Positions 52,430-61,721 are shown, counted from the first letter of the stretch. The stretch is DNA of 64,000 bases from Rhizorhabdus sp049889055 (GCF_049889055.1 NZ_JBLTWO010000010.1:1-64000), one strand, 5' to 3'. The notes: generated by a model not told the origin, from the sequence alone. Program-made: numbers and translations.

Positions 52430-53520
52430 CGCGGTGCTTCGTAGCCGTAATAGCTGCCGAAACGACGGGCATTGGGCGCGAAGCGCGCGCCATTGAGCAG
52501 AAGCTGGATCTCCTCGCAGCCGCCGAGCAGCAGCACCGCGTCGCGCAACTCCGCCTCGCCGGTCTTGTCCGCGCGCACGACGAGCAGCACCTGCCCCACA
52601 TGATAGGCCAGCACCGACGCCGGCGACGCCGCCAGCGCCGGCGGGCTATCGAACAGGATGATGCGATTCGGCTTGGTCGACAGGCGTTCGATGATCTGCC
52701 GGGTCCGGTCGGCGGCGATCAGTTCGGTCGCCTCATTGGTGTATTTGCCCGACGGCAGGACCGACAGATTGCCGACATCGGTCTTGATGACCAGCGTCTC
52801 GACATCGACATCGGGGTCGGCGAGCGCGTCCATCAGTCCGACCGGCCCCTCGATGCCCAGGGTCGACAACACAGTGGGCTTCGCGAAGTCGCCATCGATC
52901 AGCAGCACCTCGATGTCGCGTTCGTTCGCCATCGACAGCGCCAGATTGACCGCGCAGAAGGTCTTGCCCTCGTTCGCCTGCGCCGAACAGATCAGGATGC
53001 GGCGACCATTTGGCAGGGCGGTCGGCCCGATCGCGTTGAGCAGCAGCGTCCGCTTGACGATGCGGAACTCCTCGGCGAGCGCGGTGATCGCCGCGTCGGG
53101 CATGACAAAGCCCTGGTCGATCAGATCGGCGCGATTCACCTTGGCGGTGCGATAGACGATTTCGGGCGCCGCCAGCGCGACCGGTTCGGGCGCTGCGGCC
53201 GGCAGGACCGATGGGGTCGCCGCTGGTGGCGGCGTGGCGGGCTGTTCCGGCTCGGGCGCAGGCAGGGAAACCGAGGGTGGCGCTTCGAGCACCGGGGCCT
53301 GAGCCGCGCCCGCACCGAGGCTGATCGGCTCGGGCGAAAGGCTAGGCGACAGCGGCACGTCGAGCACCGGCGGATGCCCCATGCTGCCGGGATCGGGCAT
53401 CACCACGCGCGCGCGCAGCACCGCCTCGAAGTCATAGACCGATCCCGCGCGCTCGATCAGCGACCCGCGACGGCGGCGCTTCCTGGCAGGCGGCTTGGAG
53501 CTGTCGTCATCCACGGTCAC
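52426..53520 (-). CDS. XrtA-system BY-kinase (CpsD/CapB-like)
   Basis: The 364-residue product has a basic N terminus (ARKRRRRGS), a Pro/Ala-rich linker of about 90 residues and a BY-kinase domain. In that domain the modified Walker A is SAQANEGKTFCAVNLA and Walker A' is VLLIDGDFAKP. Autophosphorylation sites may be the tyrosines of the C-terminal GSYYGYEAPR. It partners with the separate Wzz-like transmembrane protein to control chain length. The GTG start at 53520 overlaps the stop of that gene (GTGA). Confidence 0.9.
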   Translation of the reverse strand: MTVDDDSSKPPARKRRRRGSLIERAGSVYDFEAVLRARVVMPDPGSMGHPPVLDVPLSPSLSPEPISLGAGAAQAPVLEAPPSVSLPAPEPEQPATPPPAATPSVLPAAAPEPVALAAPEIVYRTAKVNRADLIDQGFVMPDAAITALAEEFRIVKRTLLLNAIGPTALPNGRRILICSAQANEGKTFCAVNLALSMANERDIEVLLIDGDFAKPTVLSTLGIEGPVGLMDALADPDVDVETLVIKTDVGNLSVLPSGKYTNEATELIAADRTRQIIERLSTKPNRIILFDSPPALAASPASVLAYHVGQVLLVVRADKTGEAELRDAVLLLGGCEEIQLLLNGARFAPNARRFGSYYGYEAPR

Positions 53521-55040
53521 GACACCATGATCCGCTTGATGAACTCGATCAACATCAACAGCATGAACATACCGGGAAGACCGGCCGCTGCGGATGAGAA
53601 CCACATCATCTGTTTGCGCCGCACCAGCCGGGTATCGGCGGTGATGACCTCCGAAATCGAACCCAGCACCGGCAGGCCGCTGGCCTTGGCGAGCTGCTGT
53701 GTGGTGGTGAAGACGCTCGACAGCTGGCTCTTGGCAAAGCCGACACCGGCACCGACCACGACCCCCGCGATCAGCACGGCGGTCAGCAACATCGTCCGGT
53801 TCGGAGCAGCCGGCTCGCGCGGCAAGGAAGGCTGGTCGATCACGCGAAAGCGGACGCCGTCGGTCTTGCCGGTCGCATCCGACCGCAGTTTCGCGGACTC
53901 ACGCCGTTCGAGCAGCTTGTTATACTGGTCGCGCAGCACGTCATAATCGCGATCGAGCCGGGACTGGTCGATCTGCTGGCCCGGCGCCGTGATCTGCCGC
54001 TGGCCGATCAGGGTTATGGCCTGATCGAGCTGCTGCTTGCGCGCCTCGAGTGCCGCGACATTGCCCTGGCGCTCGGCCTGCATCGACTTGAGCGAGACAT
54101 AGACCGGGTTGGGCGTCATCGGGACCGACCGGGTTCCGCCTCGCGCCTTTTCCGCGCGGAGCTGCGACAGCTGAGCCCGGGTTGCGATGACGTCGGGGTG
54201 CTTCTCGGTCCAGCCGCGCGAAATCGCTTCCGACAGCTGCCCTTCCAGAGAGGCGATGCGCTGGTCGATCGTGTCCATCCCGCCGATGCTGCCCGCCGGG
54301 ATCTGCGCGGGGGTCGCCGCAAGCTGCCCGTTCATCGCCGCGAGCGCACTGCGAGCCTGCATCAAATTCGATTCGAGACTGATCATCTCGTTGCGAACGG
54401 CGTCCATGCGCTGTTCAAGCGTACCGGTGCCCGGCAGGGCGCCCAGCGTGTCCTGCGTGATCTGCGCGCGGCGGCGGTCGACATCGGCCAGTTCCTTGGC
54501 GCGCCGCGCCAGTTCCTGGTCGAGGAAGCGCAAGGCCTCTTCGTTGTTCGTCTTCGAACCGATCACATTCTCCTGGACGAAGATGTCGATCAGTTGCTGT
54601 GTCACGCTACGAACGATGAAGGCGGTCTGCTGCTCCGATATGCCATTGAGGCTGATGCGGGTCTTGATCTCCAGCAGGTCCTCACCCTGGGCGGTGATCG
54701 AGATCCCCCCGCGCAAGGCACCGATCAGCGACAGGGCTTCATAGGCGGTCAGCGGCCGTTCGCCATTGGAGACGTTCTTGACGACGCGCTTGAGCATTTC
54801 CGTCGACGTCAGCGACTGGCGCACGCGATCGACGCTGCGCTGCATGTCGCCCTCGGAGCCATCACCGAACAGCGACTTCACCTGCACCTGGATGCGCGCG
54901 CTGCTTTCATAGGCGGCCGGAACGCGCATGACCATGACCCAGCCGACCAGGCAAAAGGCCCAGGCAACCGCGAGTGCGAGCCAGCGCATGCGCCAGATCG
55001 AGTAGAGCGCGATGCGAATCTCGGTGTAGATCGCTTCCAT
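53517..55040 (-). CDS. XrtA-system chain-length determinant (Wzz-like)
   Basis: The 507-residue inner-membrane protein begins with a cytoplasmic helix and a membrane segment (WLALAVAWAFCLVGWVMVM). A large periplasmic coiled-coil domain (about residues 60-400) follows. Two C-terminal membrane segments (MLLTAVLIAGVVVGAGVGF and MFMLLMLIEFI) close the protein. This is the Wzz/GNVR design of the TIGR03007 XrtA type, setting polymer length with the BY-kinase. It lies 32 bases after the export-protein gene and overlaps the kinase. Confidence 0.92.
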   Translation of the reverse strand: MEAIYTEIRIALYSIWRMRWLALAVAWAFCLVGWVMVMRVPAAYESSARIQVQVKSLFGDGSEGDMQRSVDRVRQSLTSTEMLKRVVKNVSNGERPLTAYEALSLIGALRGGISITAQGEDLLEIKTRISLNGISEQQTAFIVRSVTQQLIDIFVQENVIGSKTNNEEALRFLDQELARRAKELADVDRRRAQITQDTLGALPGTGTLEQRMDAVRNEMISLESNLMQARSALAAMNGQLAATPAQIPAGSIGGMDTIDQRIASLEGQLSEAISRGWTEKHPDVIATRAQLSQLRAEKARGGTRSVPMTPNPVYVSLKSMQAERQGNVAALEARKQQLDQAITLIGQRQITAPGQQIDQSRLDRDYDVLRDQYNKLLERRESAKLRSDATGKTDGVRFRVIDQPSLPREPAAPNRTMLLTAVLIAGVVVGAGVGFAKSQLSSVFTTTQQLAKASGLPVLGSISEVITADTRLVRRKQMMWFSSAAAGLPGMFMLLMLIEFIKRIMVS

Positions 55041-55072
55041 CGTCTAGTCAGCCGCCCCCACGGTCACCGGAC

Positions 55073-55717
55073 TCAGAACAAGCTCTCGGGAATGATGATC
55101 ACATCCCCTGGCAGCAGCTTCACATTTGCCTTGATGTCGCCGCGCTTCAAGAGGCTGTCGATCCGCAGGCGATATTCCTCCTGCTTCTTGGTCTCAGGAT
55201 TGTAGCGAATGAGCTTGGCTCGATTGCCAGCCGCATATTGCGACAGCCCGCCAACCGTTATCATGACGTCGAGCAACGTCATGTCGGCGCGATAGGAAAC
55301 CGTCGACGGCTTCTCGGCGGCGCCAACGATTCGGATCTGCTGGGCGAAGGTGCCCGAGAAGTTATTGACGATCACCGAAACGATAGGGTCGCTGATATAG
55401 GTCGACAGCGCATTGTGAATGTCGTCGGACAGCTGCGTCGGCGTCCTGCCGACAGCGACCATATCATTGATCAGCGGCAAGGTGATGCGGCCATCAGGGC
55501 GCACCTGGACCTGTGCGCCCAGTTCGGGGTTGCGCCAGACGAACACCGTCAGCGAGTCGAGCGGGCCGATCGTATAATCATCGCCGGGCTGGCCGCCTTG
55601 TGGCACGAAAGGCGCCGGCGGCAGTTCCTTCTCGGCCGCGACGACGGGAGACAGGGCGGTCGTCGCCACGAAGGCGGCCGCAGCTATCGACGTCCAAAGC
55701 TTAGCACGCATGGCCAT
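55073..55717 (-). CDS. XrtA-system polysaccharide export protein
   Basis: The 214-residue product has a signal peptide (MAMRAKLWTSIAAAAFVATTALSPVVAA), a Poly_export domain (DYTIGPLDSLTVFVWRNPELG, VRPDGRITLPLINDMVAVG) and an SLBB-type domain (VGGLSQYAAGNRAKLIRY), ending with LLPGDVIIIPESLF. It is the Wza-like outer-membrane or periplasmic exporter. No lipobox Cys is visible. The start at 55717 has GGAGG seven bases upstream. Confidence 0.92.
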   Translation of the reverse strand: MAMRAKLWTSIAAAAFVATTALSPVVAAEKELPPAPFVPQGGQPGDDYTIGPLDSLTVFVWRNPELGAQVQVRPDGRITLPLINDMVAVGRTPTQLSDDIHNALSTYISDPIVSVIVNNFSGTFAQQIRIVGAAEKPSTVSYRADMTLLDVMITVGGLSQYAAGNRAKLIRYNPETKKQEEYRLRIDSLLKRGDIKANVKLLPGDVIIIPESLF

Positions 55718-55822
55718 CACCGATCCTCCGGGGCATTTGCAACGCTGATCCGCCCCATCTTCACACCCAATTCGCCCCAATCCCCGCGTCATGCCGCACA
55801 AACCCTGAACTATTGCTTAGAA

Positions 55823-57064
55823 TCACAGGATGCGGGCGCCGTCTATGGTTAATTCCTTTGCCTCTCCCTGCCCCAGAAAACGAGCCGGGCTCGCAGTCGC
55901 TCCATAGGCACCGGCAAGATACAGGGCGATTAGGTCGCCGACCCCTGCGACCGACAGTTGCACCTGATCTCCGAGACGGTCGAGCGGCGTGCAGAGGCAG
56001 CCCACCACCGAGACTGTCTCCACTCTATCCGACTCTCCGCTTTTGGTCAAAGAAATCGGATAGTTACGGCGCACGACGGTACCGAAATTGCCGCTCGCAG
56101 CCAGTTGGTGATGCAAGCCGCCATCGACCACCAGGAAGGTCTCGCCATGGCTCTCCTTGCGGTCGACGATCCGCGTCAGATAGACGCCAGCCTCCCCCAC
56201 CAGCCAGCGCCCCAGCTCGATTGTAAATTCTGTGCACTCAAGCATGGCCCCACGTCCGGCGAGGGTCTGCGCGAGCGCCGCGCCCACCCGTGCTTCGTCG
56301 AGCGGCTTGTCGGTGGAGAAATAGGGAATGCCGAAGCCGCCCCCCAGATTGACGTGCGGCGGCGCCACGCCTGCGTCGCGGCTGATCCGGTCGGCGAGCG
56401 CCACGGCAGATGCCTGAGCCTCGATCAGCGCCTCGGCATCGAGCGCCTGCGACCCCGCGAAGATGTGAAGGCCACGATAGACGCCGCCTCTTTCTTCGAT
56501 ACGGCCGATCAGCGGGGCGACGCGATCGGCATCGATCCCGAAGGGCTTGGCTCCGCCCCCCATCTTCATTCCCGAGCCCTTCAGCTCGAAGTCCGGATTG
56601 ACCCGCAGGGCCAGGCGTGGCGTCGAGCCCCGGGCGCGACCCAGCGCCAGCGCACGGTCGAGTTCGGACGCGGATTCCACGTTGATCGTGATGCCGGCCT
56701 CGATCGCGGCTTCCAGTTCGCGGTCGCGCTTGCCCGGCCCGGCGAAGGAGATGCGGCGCGGCTCCATGCCGGCGTCGAGCGCCAGCCGCGCCTCTCCGCC
56801 CGAAGCGATATCGAAACCGTCGACCAGACCCGCCATCGCCGCCAGCAGCGGGGGATGCGGATTGGCCTTCACTGCATAATGGAGCGACACGCCGGGAAAG
56901 GCGGCGCGAAAGCGCCCCACCTTTCGGCGCACGATGGCGAGATCATAGACGAATAGCGGCGTATCGCCCGCGAGCGCGGCCCACGCGTCGGCGGTCCGCC
57001 CACCGAGCATCAGCGCGCCGTCCTGCCAGACATGATCGGCGGGAATGGGACCGGTGGGCTTCAT
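55823..57064 (-). CDS. PLP-dependent decarboxylase, exosortase A-associated
   Basis: The 413-residue fold-III PLP enzyme is of the diaminopimelate/ornithine-decarboxylase type. The PLP lysine is in LHYAVKANPHPPLL, the phosphate-binding loop in LGGGFGIPYFS, and the partner cysteine region near VVGCLCTPLDRLG. It is of the XrtA-associated branch and probably makes an amine from an amino acid for attachment to a carrier, together with the adjoining acyl-CoA ligase and the nearby ACP. It overlaps the ligase stop by four bases. Confidence 0.9.
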   Translation of the reverse strand: MKPTGPIPADHVWQDGALMLGGRTADAWAALAGDTPLFVYDLAIVRRKVGRFRAAFPGVSLHYAVKANPHPPLLAAMAGLVDGFDIASGGEARLALDAGMEPRRISFAGPGKRDRELEAAIEAGITINVESASELDRALALGRARGSTPRLALRVNPDFELKGSGMKMGGGAKPFGIDADRVAPLIGRIEERGGVYRGLHIFAGSQALDAEALIEAQASAVALADRISRDAGVAPPHVNLGGGFGIPYFSTDKPLDEARVGAALAQTLAGRGAMLECTEFTIELGRWLVGEAGVYLTRIVDRKESHGETFLVVDGGLHHQLAASGNFGTVVRRNYPISLTKSGESDRVETVSVVGCLCTPLDRLGDQVQLSVAGVGDLIALYLAGAYGATASPARFLGQGEAKELTIDGARIL

Positions 57065-58599
57065 GCGTCCTTCTCCGCTTGGGCAAGGGCTGCGCTGCGC
57101 AGCGCGACCCGATCGAGCTTGCCGTTTGCGTTGCGCGGCAATTCATCCTGCCAGACGATGTGCGACGGTTGCATGAAGGACGGCAGGTTCCGGCGAAACC
57201 AATCGCGCAGGCGTTCGTCGGCATCGTCGACCTGAGGCCGCGCATAGAGCCAGATGACCTGCCCCTGCCGCTCGTCGGGCAGGCCCAGGGCGACCACTTC
57301 GGCCGTCGCGCCGCTGGTGATCGCCGCCTCCTCGATTTCGGTCGGGCTGATGCGATTGCCCGACACCTTCATCATCTCGTCATCGCGGCCGATGAAGCGC
57401 AGCAGGCCATCCCGGTCGCGCACCACCGTGTCGCCCGACCAGACGGCGATGCCGCCATGCACCGAAGCCGCCGGCGCCGGACGGAAGCGTAGTGCGGTCC
57501 GCTCCACATCCTGCCAATAGCCTTGGGCCACGAGCGGGCCGGCATGGACCAGTTCGCCCGGCTGATCGTCGGCAGCCACGCTGCCGTCGGGCCGGACGAC
57601 GAGGATTTCAGCGAAAGGGATCGCCTTGCCGATCGAGTCGGGATGGGCATCGATCAGAGCGGGATCGAGATAGGTCGAACGGAAGGCCTCGGTGAGCCCA
57701 TACATCGAGAAAAGGCGCGCTTCCGGGAACAGCGCACGCAGCCGCCGGACCAGAGCGACGCTCATCCGTCCCCCGGTGTTGGTCAGCCGGCGCAGCGATC
57801 CGATCGCCTCGGCGGGCCAGTCTGCCTCTGCCAGCTGTATCCACAGCGGCGGAACACCGGCGAGGGTGGTAATCCCATGCCGTCCTACCGCGCGGATCAC
57901 GTCGCGCGGGGTCAGATAATCGAGCGGATGGACACAGCCCCCGGCCGCCCAGGTCGACAACAGCTGGTTCTGCCCATAATCGAAACTCAGCGGCAGCACC
58001 GCAAGCGTCCGGTCGTCGCTATCGAGGCCCAGATAATGGGCGACCGACACCGCGCCGAGCCAGAGATTGGCATGGCTCAGCATCACCCCCTTGGGCCGTC
58101 CGGTCGACCCCGACGTGTAGAGGATCGCCGTAAGGTCAGCTGGATCGGCGACGGACGGCGGCAGCTCATCGCCGGAAGAGAGCAGCGCCCCCCCCTCCTC
58201 CTCCTCGATCGCCAAGGCGCAGTCCCCCGGCCTGTCTTCTCCCTCCAGCGTCGTGGCACGCCCCTGCCCGGCAATCAGCAGCCGGGCGCCGCTGTCGGTC
58301 AGGATGTGCGATACCTGATGATGCTTGAGCTGCGGGTTGATCGGGACATGGACCAGCCCGGCGCGGGCGGAGGCGAGGGGGAGAATGCAGGCCAGCCTGC
58401 CCTTGGCCATCCAGCTCGCCACCCGGTCACCCGGATGCAGCCCGCGCGCCTTCAAACCGGCGGCCAGCCGCCCGACCGCCTCGTCGAGCCCGGCATGGTC
58501 GAGCAGCCCGTTCCGGTCCACGAGCGCAGGCGCCGAGCGATCGCCGCGAAGGGCGAGATGATCGAGCGGGCGGGGAACGGGATCTGCGACGACGGGCAT
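57061..58599 (-). CDS. Acyl-CoA ligase (AMP-forming), exosortase A-associated
   Basis: The 512-residue ANL-superfamily ligase has AILYTSGSTGRPKGVMLSHANL (P-loop), the core motif YGLTEAFRSTY, and FIGRDDEMMKVSGNRISPTEIEE with the C-terminal lysine in NANGKLDRVALR. It activates a carboxylate as AMP and then thioester, probably to the divergent acyl carrier protein. The start at 58599 (MPVVADPVP) gives a normal N terminus. It is the first gene of the minus-strand cluster. Confidence 0.9.
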   Translation of the reverse strand: MPVVADPVPRPLDHLALRGDRSAPALVDRNGLLDHAGLDEAVGRLAAGLKARGLHPGDRVASWMAKGRLACILPLASARAGLVHVPINPQLKHHQVSHILTDSGARLLIAGQGRATTLEGEDRPGDCALAIEEEEGGALLSSGDELPPSVADPADLTAILYTSGSTGRPKGVMLSHANLWLGAVSVAHYLGLDSDDRTLAVLPLSFDYGQNQLLSTWAAGGCVHPLDYLTPRDVIRAVGRHGITTLAGVPPLWIQLAEADWPAEAIGSLRRLTNTGGRMSVALVRRLRALFPEARLFSMYGLTEAFRSTYLDPALIDAHPDSIGKAIPFAEILVVRPDGSVAADDQPGELVHAGPLVAQGYWQDVERTALRFRPAPAASVHGGIAVWSGDTVVRDRDGLLRFIGRDDEMMKVSGNRISPTEIEEAAITSGATAEVVALGLPDERQGQVIWLYARPQVDDADERLRDWFRRNLPSFMQPSHIVWQDELPRNANGKLDRVALRSAALAQAEKDA

Positions 58600-58725
58600 C
58601 GCCTGACAGCTAGGGACTGGCGGCGGGATGGGCAACCGGCTGCGGACAATGCCTATCCGAATCTTGTTCCGCGCCATCAATGCGTCTAGGGAGCCGCCAC
58701 TTCCGAACCGCGAGGACCATCCGAC

Positions 58726-58998
58726 GTGAGCGCAGCCGATTTCGAGAGCACCGAGCAAGCCGTTCGCGCCGTTCTCGTGGAGAGCCTGTCGCTGGATGTC
58801 GCGCGCGTCGACGGGTTCGGTGCCGACACGCAGCTGTTCGGATCACTGCCCGAACTCGATTCCATGGCGGTCGCCGGGTTGCTGACGGCGCTCGAAGACC
58901 GGCTCGACATCATCATCGACGATGACGAGGTCGACGGCGAGATGCTGGAAAGCTTCGGCGCGCTGCTGGCGTTCGTGGAGCGCAAGCTCAAGCGCTGA
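58726..58998 (+). CDS. Acyl carrier protein of XrtA locus
   Basis: The 90-residue acidic protein has the phosphopantetheine-attachment serine in LPELDSMAVAGLL and a helical ACP outline. It begins with GTG at 58726, 126 bases from the divergent acyl-CoA ligase, which shares its promoter region. It presumably carries the acyl or aminoacyl group made by the ligase and decarboxylase. It ends just before a palindromic terminator. Confidence 0.87.
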   Translation: MSAADFESTEQAVRAVLVESLSLDVARVDGFGADTQLFGSLPELDSMAVAGLLTALEDRLDIIIDDDEVDGEMLESFGALLAFVERKLKR

Positions 58999-59002
58999 AC
59001 GA

Positions 59003-59024
59003 GCGGGGCGGCCGGCCGCCCCGC
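59003..59024. terminator. Bidirectional terminator, perfect 22-bp palindrome
   Basis: GCGGGGCGGCC (59003-59013) is followed directly by its exact reverse complement GGCCGCCCCGC (59014-59024). It sits between the convergent ACP and trxB genes. A good T-run is lacking. Confidence 0.65.
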
Positions 59025-59039
59025 CCAAGTAGGTAGGGC

Positions 59040-60011
59040 TCAGGCGTCGACGGTAACCCGCGCCTCGAAATCCGCCTCGGCCAGGAAACGCTCGGCATCC
59101 AGCGCGGCCATGCAGCCCATGCCAGCAGCGGTCACCGCCTGACGATAGACCTTGTCGGCGACGTCGCCGCAGCCGAACACGCCGGGAATGTTGGTCCGGG
59201 TGCCGCCCTTCTCGACCACCAGATAGCCGTCCTCGTCGAGATCCAGATGCCCCCGGAACAGCTCGGTCGAGGGGCTGTGGCCGATCGCGACGAAGCCGCC
59301 GTCGGTCTCCAGCTGCGATACCGCGCCGGTGACGGTGTCCTTGAGTTCGATCGCGACGAGCCCGGCATTGCCTTCTCCGCCGACGAAGCGCTCGACCTGC
59401 TGATTCCACAGCACCTTGATGTTCGGATGGGCGAACAGCCGCTCCTGCAGGATCTTCTCGGCCCGCAGCGAGTCGCGACGGTGGATCAGCGTCACGTCAT
59501 GGCTGTGGTTGGTCAGGTACAGCGCCTCTTCCACGGCGGTGTTGCCGCCGCCGATGACCGCAACCTTCTTCCCGCGGTAGAAGAAGCCGTCGCAGGTCGC
59601 GCAGGCGGAAACGCCCTTGCCACCCAGCTCCATCTCGCCTTCGACGCCCAGCCATTTGGCCTGCGCACCGGTCGCGATGATCAGCGTATCGGCGACATAG
59701 ATCGTGCCGCCGTCGCCCTTCAGCCGGAAGGGACGCTCGCTCAGATCGATCTCGGAAATCATGTCCCAGACCATCGTCGCTCCGACATGCTCGGCCTGGG
59801 CGCGCATCTCTTCCATCAGCCAGGGGCCCTGGATGACCTCGCGAAATCCCGGATAATTCTCGACATCGGTGGTGATGGTCAGCTGTCCGCCGGGCTGGAT
59901 TCCCTGAACCACGATCGGCGCCATGCCGGCGCGGGCGCCATAGATCGCGGCCGAAAGGCCGGCGGGGCCGGAACCGATGATCAACATGCGGGTCGAGTGG
60001 GTGGCGGTCAT
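59040..60011 (-). CDS. trxB: Thioredoxin reductase
   Basis: The 323-residue flavoenzyme reduces thioredoxin with NADPH. The FAD motif is MLIIGSGPAGLSAAIYGARAG, the redox-active CATC in SACATCDGFFY, the NADPH motif AVIGGGNTAVEEALYL, and the C-terminal FGCGDVADKVYRQAVTAAGMGC. The ATG at 60011 gives the standard size; the frame stays open upstream but is non-coding there. It is monocistronic. Confidence 0.96.
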   Translation of the reverse strand: MTATHSTRMLIIGSGPAGLSAAIYGARAGMAPIVVQGIQPGGQLTITTDVENYPGFREVIQGPWLMEEMRAQAEHVGATMVWDMISEIDLSERPFRLKGDGGTIYVADTLIIATGAQAKWLGVEGEMELGGKGVSACATCDGFFYRGKKVAVIGGGNTAVEEALYLTNHSHDVTLIHRRDSLRAEKILQERLFAHPNIKVLWNQQVERFVGGEGNAGLVAIELKDTVTGAVSQLETDGGFVAIGHSPSTELFRGHLDLDEDGYLVVEKGGTRTNIPGVFGCGDVADKVYRQAVTAAGMGCMAALDAERFLAEADFEARVTVDA

Positions 60012-60122
60012 GGGTGTCGTTCCGGTGATGCGGGTGATTCTCGGATGTGCAGATAGGGACGCCGCCCCCGCTTTGGCAACCGCCCCGCCTTTACCCCGGC
60101 TTAGCTTTCGCTCGGTAATCGG

Positions 60123-60353
60123 ATGACGATGACCGCACGTCTGGCATGCCACAAATTTGCTGCGACGCTCCTGCGTGACAGACGGGGCGTTGCGGCTGCG
60201 CGCTTCGCGCTGTTCACCTGCTTGTTTGCCGCTGCGGTCGCCCTCACGGTGCCAAGGCTGCTGTCCAAGGATATTGCAGCCGATCCCGTCATAGAACTGC
60301 GACACCATCTCCCTGAGGCGCTGGAAGCCATCGGCAATGCGATGAAGGGCTGA
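60123..60353 (+). CDS. Small Flp-pilin-like membrane protein
   Basis: The 76-residue product has RDRRGVAAARFALFTCLFAAAVALTVPRLL, which resembles the N-terminal region of Tad/Flp pilins ('DRRGATAIEYGL' followed by a hydrophobic helix). The usual glutamate after the cleavage site is replaced (AARFAL), so it is either a divergent pseudopilin or an unrelated single-pass protein. No Tad genes are nearby. It is divergent from trxB and convergent with the cyclic-nucleotide-binding gene. Confidence 0.45.
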   Translation: MTMTARLACHKFAATLLRDRRGVAAARFALFTCLFAAAVALTVPRLLSKDIAADPVIELRHHLPEALEAIGNAMKG

Positions 60354-60357
60354 CCCG

Positions 60358-60855
60358 TCAGCTGGCTGACCGGCGAAACAGTCTTCCGAAGCGCGCCCGG
60401 GCATCGCGGTCGTCCTTGTCGTCCTGCCCTTCACCGGCCTTCGCCTGCACCACGGCGGTCGTCTCACGCAGGCGTTCGGACAGAAAGATCGCGAGCGCCC
60501 GATAGAAGCGCGCCGCGAACACCGGCTGCTCCTCGAAGCGGTCAAGGATGAGTTTGCGGGCGATGGCGAGAACCTCGACGGGTTCCTCGGCCAGCACCGA
60601 GACGAGCGGGGAATGACGCTCCACGAAGGACATCTCCCCCACCACATCGCCGACGCCCAGCCGCGCGACCTGCGTCCCGTCGCGCAGGCGGACTGCGACG
60701 CTGCCGGCCAGCACGAAGAATATCTCGTTCACGGGCCTGCCCGCGCTCACCAGCATGTCGCCCGGTTTGAGGCTGCGCAGCGTGCCGACGGAGAGGAGCC
60801 AGAGCATGTCGGCGTCGCTCAGACCGGCGGCGATGTAGCGGGCGTTCTTCATCAA
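60358..60855 (-). CDS. Cyclic nucleotide-binding domain protein
   Basis: The 165-residue product has a CAP-type effector domain (LRSLKPGDMLVSAGRPVNEIFFVLAGSVAVRLRDG, then VGEMSFVERHSPLVSVLAEEPVEVLAI) but no DNA-binding helix-turn-helix. A charged C-terminal tail (AKAGEGQDDKDDRDARARFGRLFRR) follows instead. It probably regulates a partner protein on cyclic nucleotide or other ligand binding. It overlaps the rfbA stop by four bases, so it is the last gene of the rhamnose operon. Confidence 0.85.
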   Translation of the reverse strand: MMKNARYIAAGLSDADMLWLLSVGTLRSLKPGDMLVSAGRPVNEIFFVLAGSVAVRLRDGTQVARLGVGDVVGEMSFVERHSPLVSVLAEEPVEVLAIARKLILDRFEEQPVFAARFYRALAIFLSERLRETTAVVQAKAGEGQDDKDDRDARARFGRLFRRSAS

Positions 60856-61721
60856 CGCTTTCGCACTTGATCCCGCAGATAAGTTCCATAGGCGCTCTTG
60901 CCGAGGGCATCGGCCAGGCGTTCGAGCTGTCCGGCATCGATGAAGCCCTGAAGATAGGCCACCTCCTCCAGGCAGGCGATCTTGAATCCCTGGCGCTTTT
61001 CGAGCGTACGGACGAACTCCGCCGCTTCGATCAGGCTGTCGGGGGTTCCGGTATCGAGCCAGGCATAGCCGCGCCCCATCAGCTCGACCGAAAGCTTGCC
61101 GGCGTCGAGATAGGCCCTGTTGACGTCGGTGATCTCGAGCTCGCCGCGCGCCGAAGGCTTGAGCGAGCGGGCGATCTCGACGACGTCGGAATCATAGAAA
61201 TAGAGGCCGGTCACCGCCCAGTTGGAGCGGGGCCGCTGCGGCTTCTCCTCGATCGACACGGCGCGCATTGCGGCGTCGAACTCGACCACCCCGTAGCGCT
61301 CGGGATCGGTCACATGATAGGCGAAGACGGTCGCGCCGTCGCGCCGCGTCGCCGCCGAGCGGAACAGCTCGGTCGCGCCATGGCCATAATAGATATTGTC
61401 GCCGAGGATCAGCGCGGAGGGCTCGTTGCCGACGAAATCGGCGCCGATGATATAAGCCTGCGCCAGACCGTCGGGGCTCGGCTGCACGGCATAGCTGATC
61501 TCCATCCCCCACTGGCGACCATCTCCGAGCAGCGCCTGGAAGGAGGGAATGTCGCGCGGGGTGGAGATCAGCAGCACCTCCTGGATGCCCGCCAGCATCA
61601 GGGTCGACAGCGGATAATAGATCATCGGTTTGTCGTAGACCGGCAGAAGCTGCTTCGACGTCACCATCGTCATCGGGTGGAGCCGCGTCCCCGCGCCGCC
61701 CGCCAGGATAATGCCCTTCAC
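60852..61721 (-). CDS. rfbA: Glucose-1-phosphate thymidylyltransferase
   Basis: The 289-residue enzyme makes dTDP-glucose, the first step of dTDP-rhamnose synthesis. The nucleotidyltransferase signature is GIILAGGAGTRLHPMTMVTSKQLLPVYDKPMIYYPL, with LGDNIYYG and the catalytic region WAVTGLYFYD. The length is normal. It overlaps rfbD and the downstream gene by four bases each. Confidence 0.96.
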   Translation of the reverse strand: MKGIILAGGAGTRLHPMTMVTSKQLLPVYDKPMIYYPLSTLMLAGIQEVLLISTPRDIPSFQALLGDGRQWGMEISYAVQPSPDGLAQAYIIGADFVGNEPSALILGDNIYYGHGATELFRSAATRRDGATVFAYHVTDPERYGVVEFDAAMRAVSIEEKPQRPRSNWAVTGLYFYDSDVVEIARSLKPSARGELEITDVNRAYLDAGKLSVELMGRGYAWLDTGTPDSLIEAAEFVRTLEKRQGFKIACLEEVAYLQGFIDAGQLERLADALGKSAYGTYLRDQVRKR

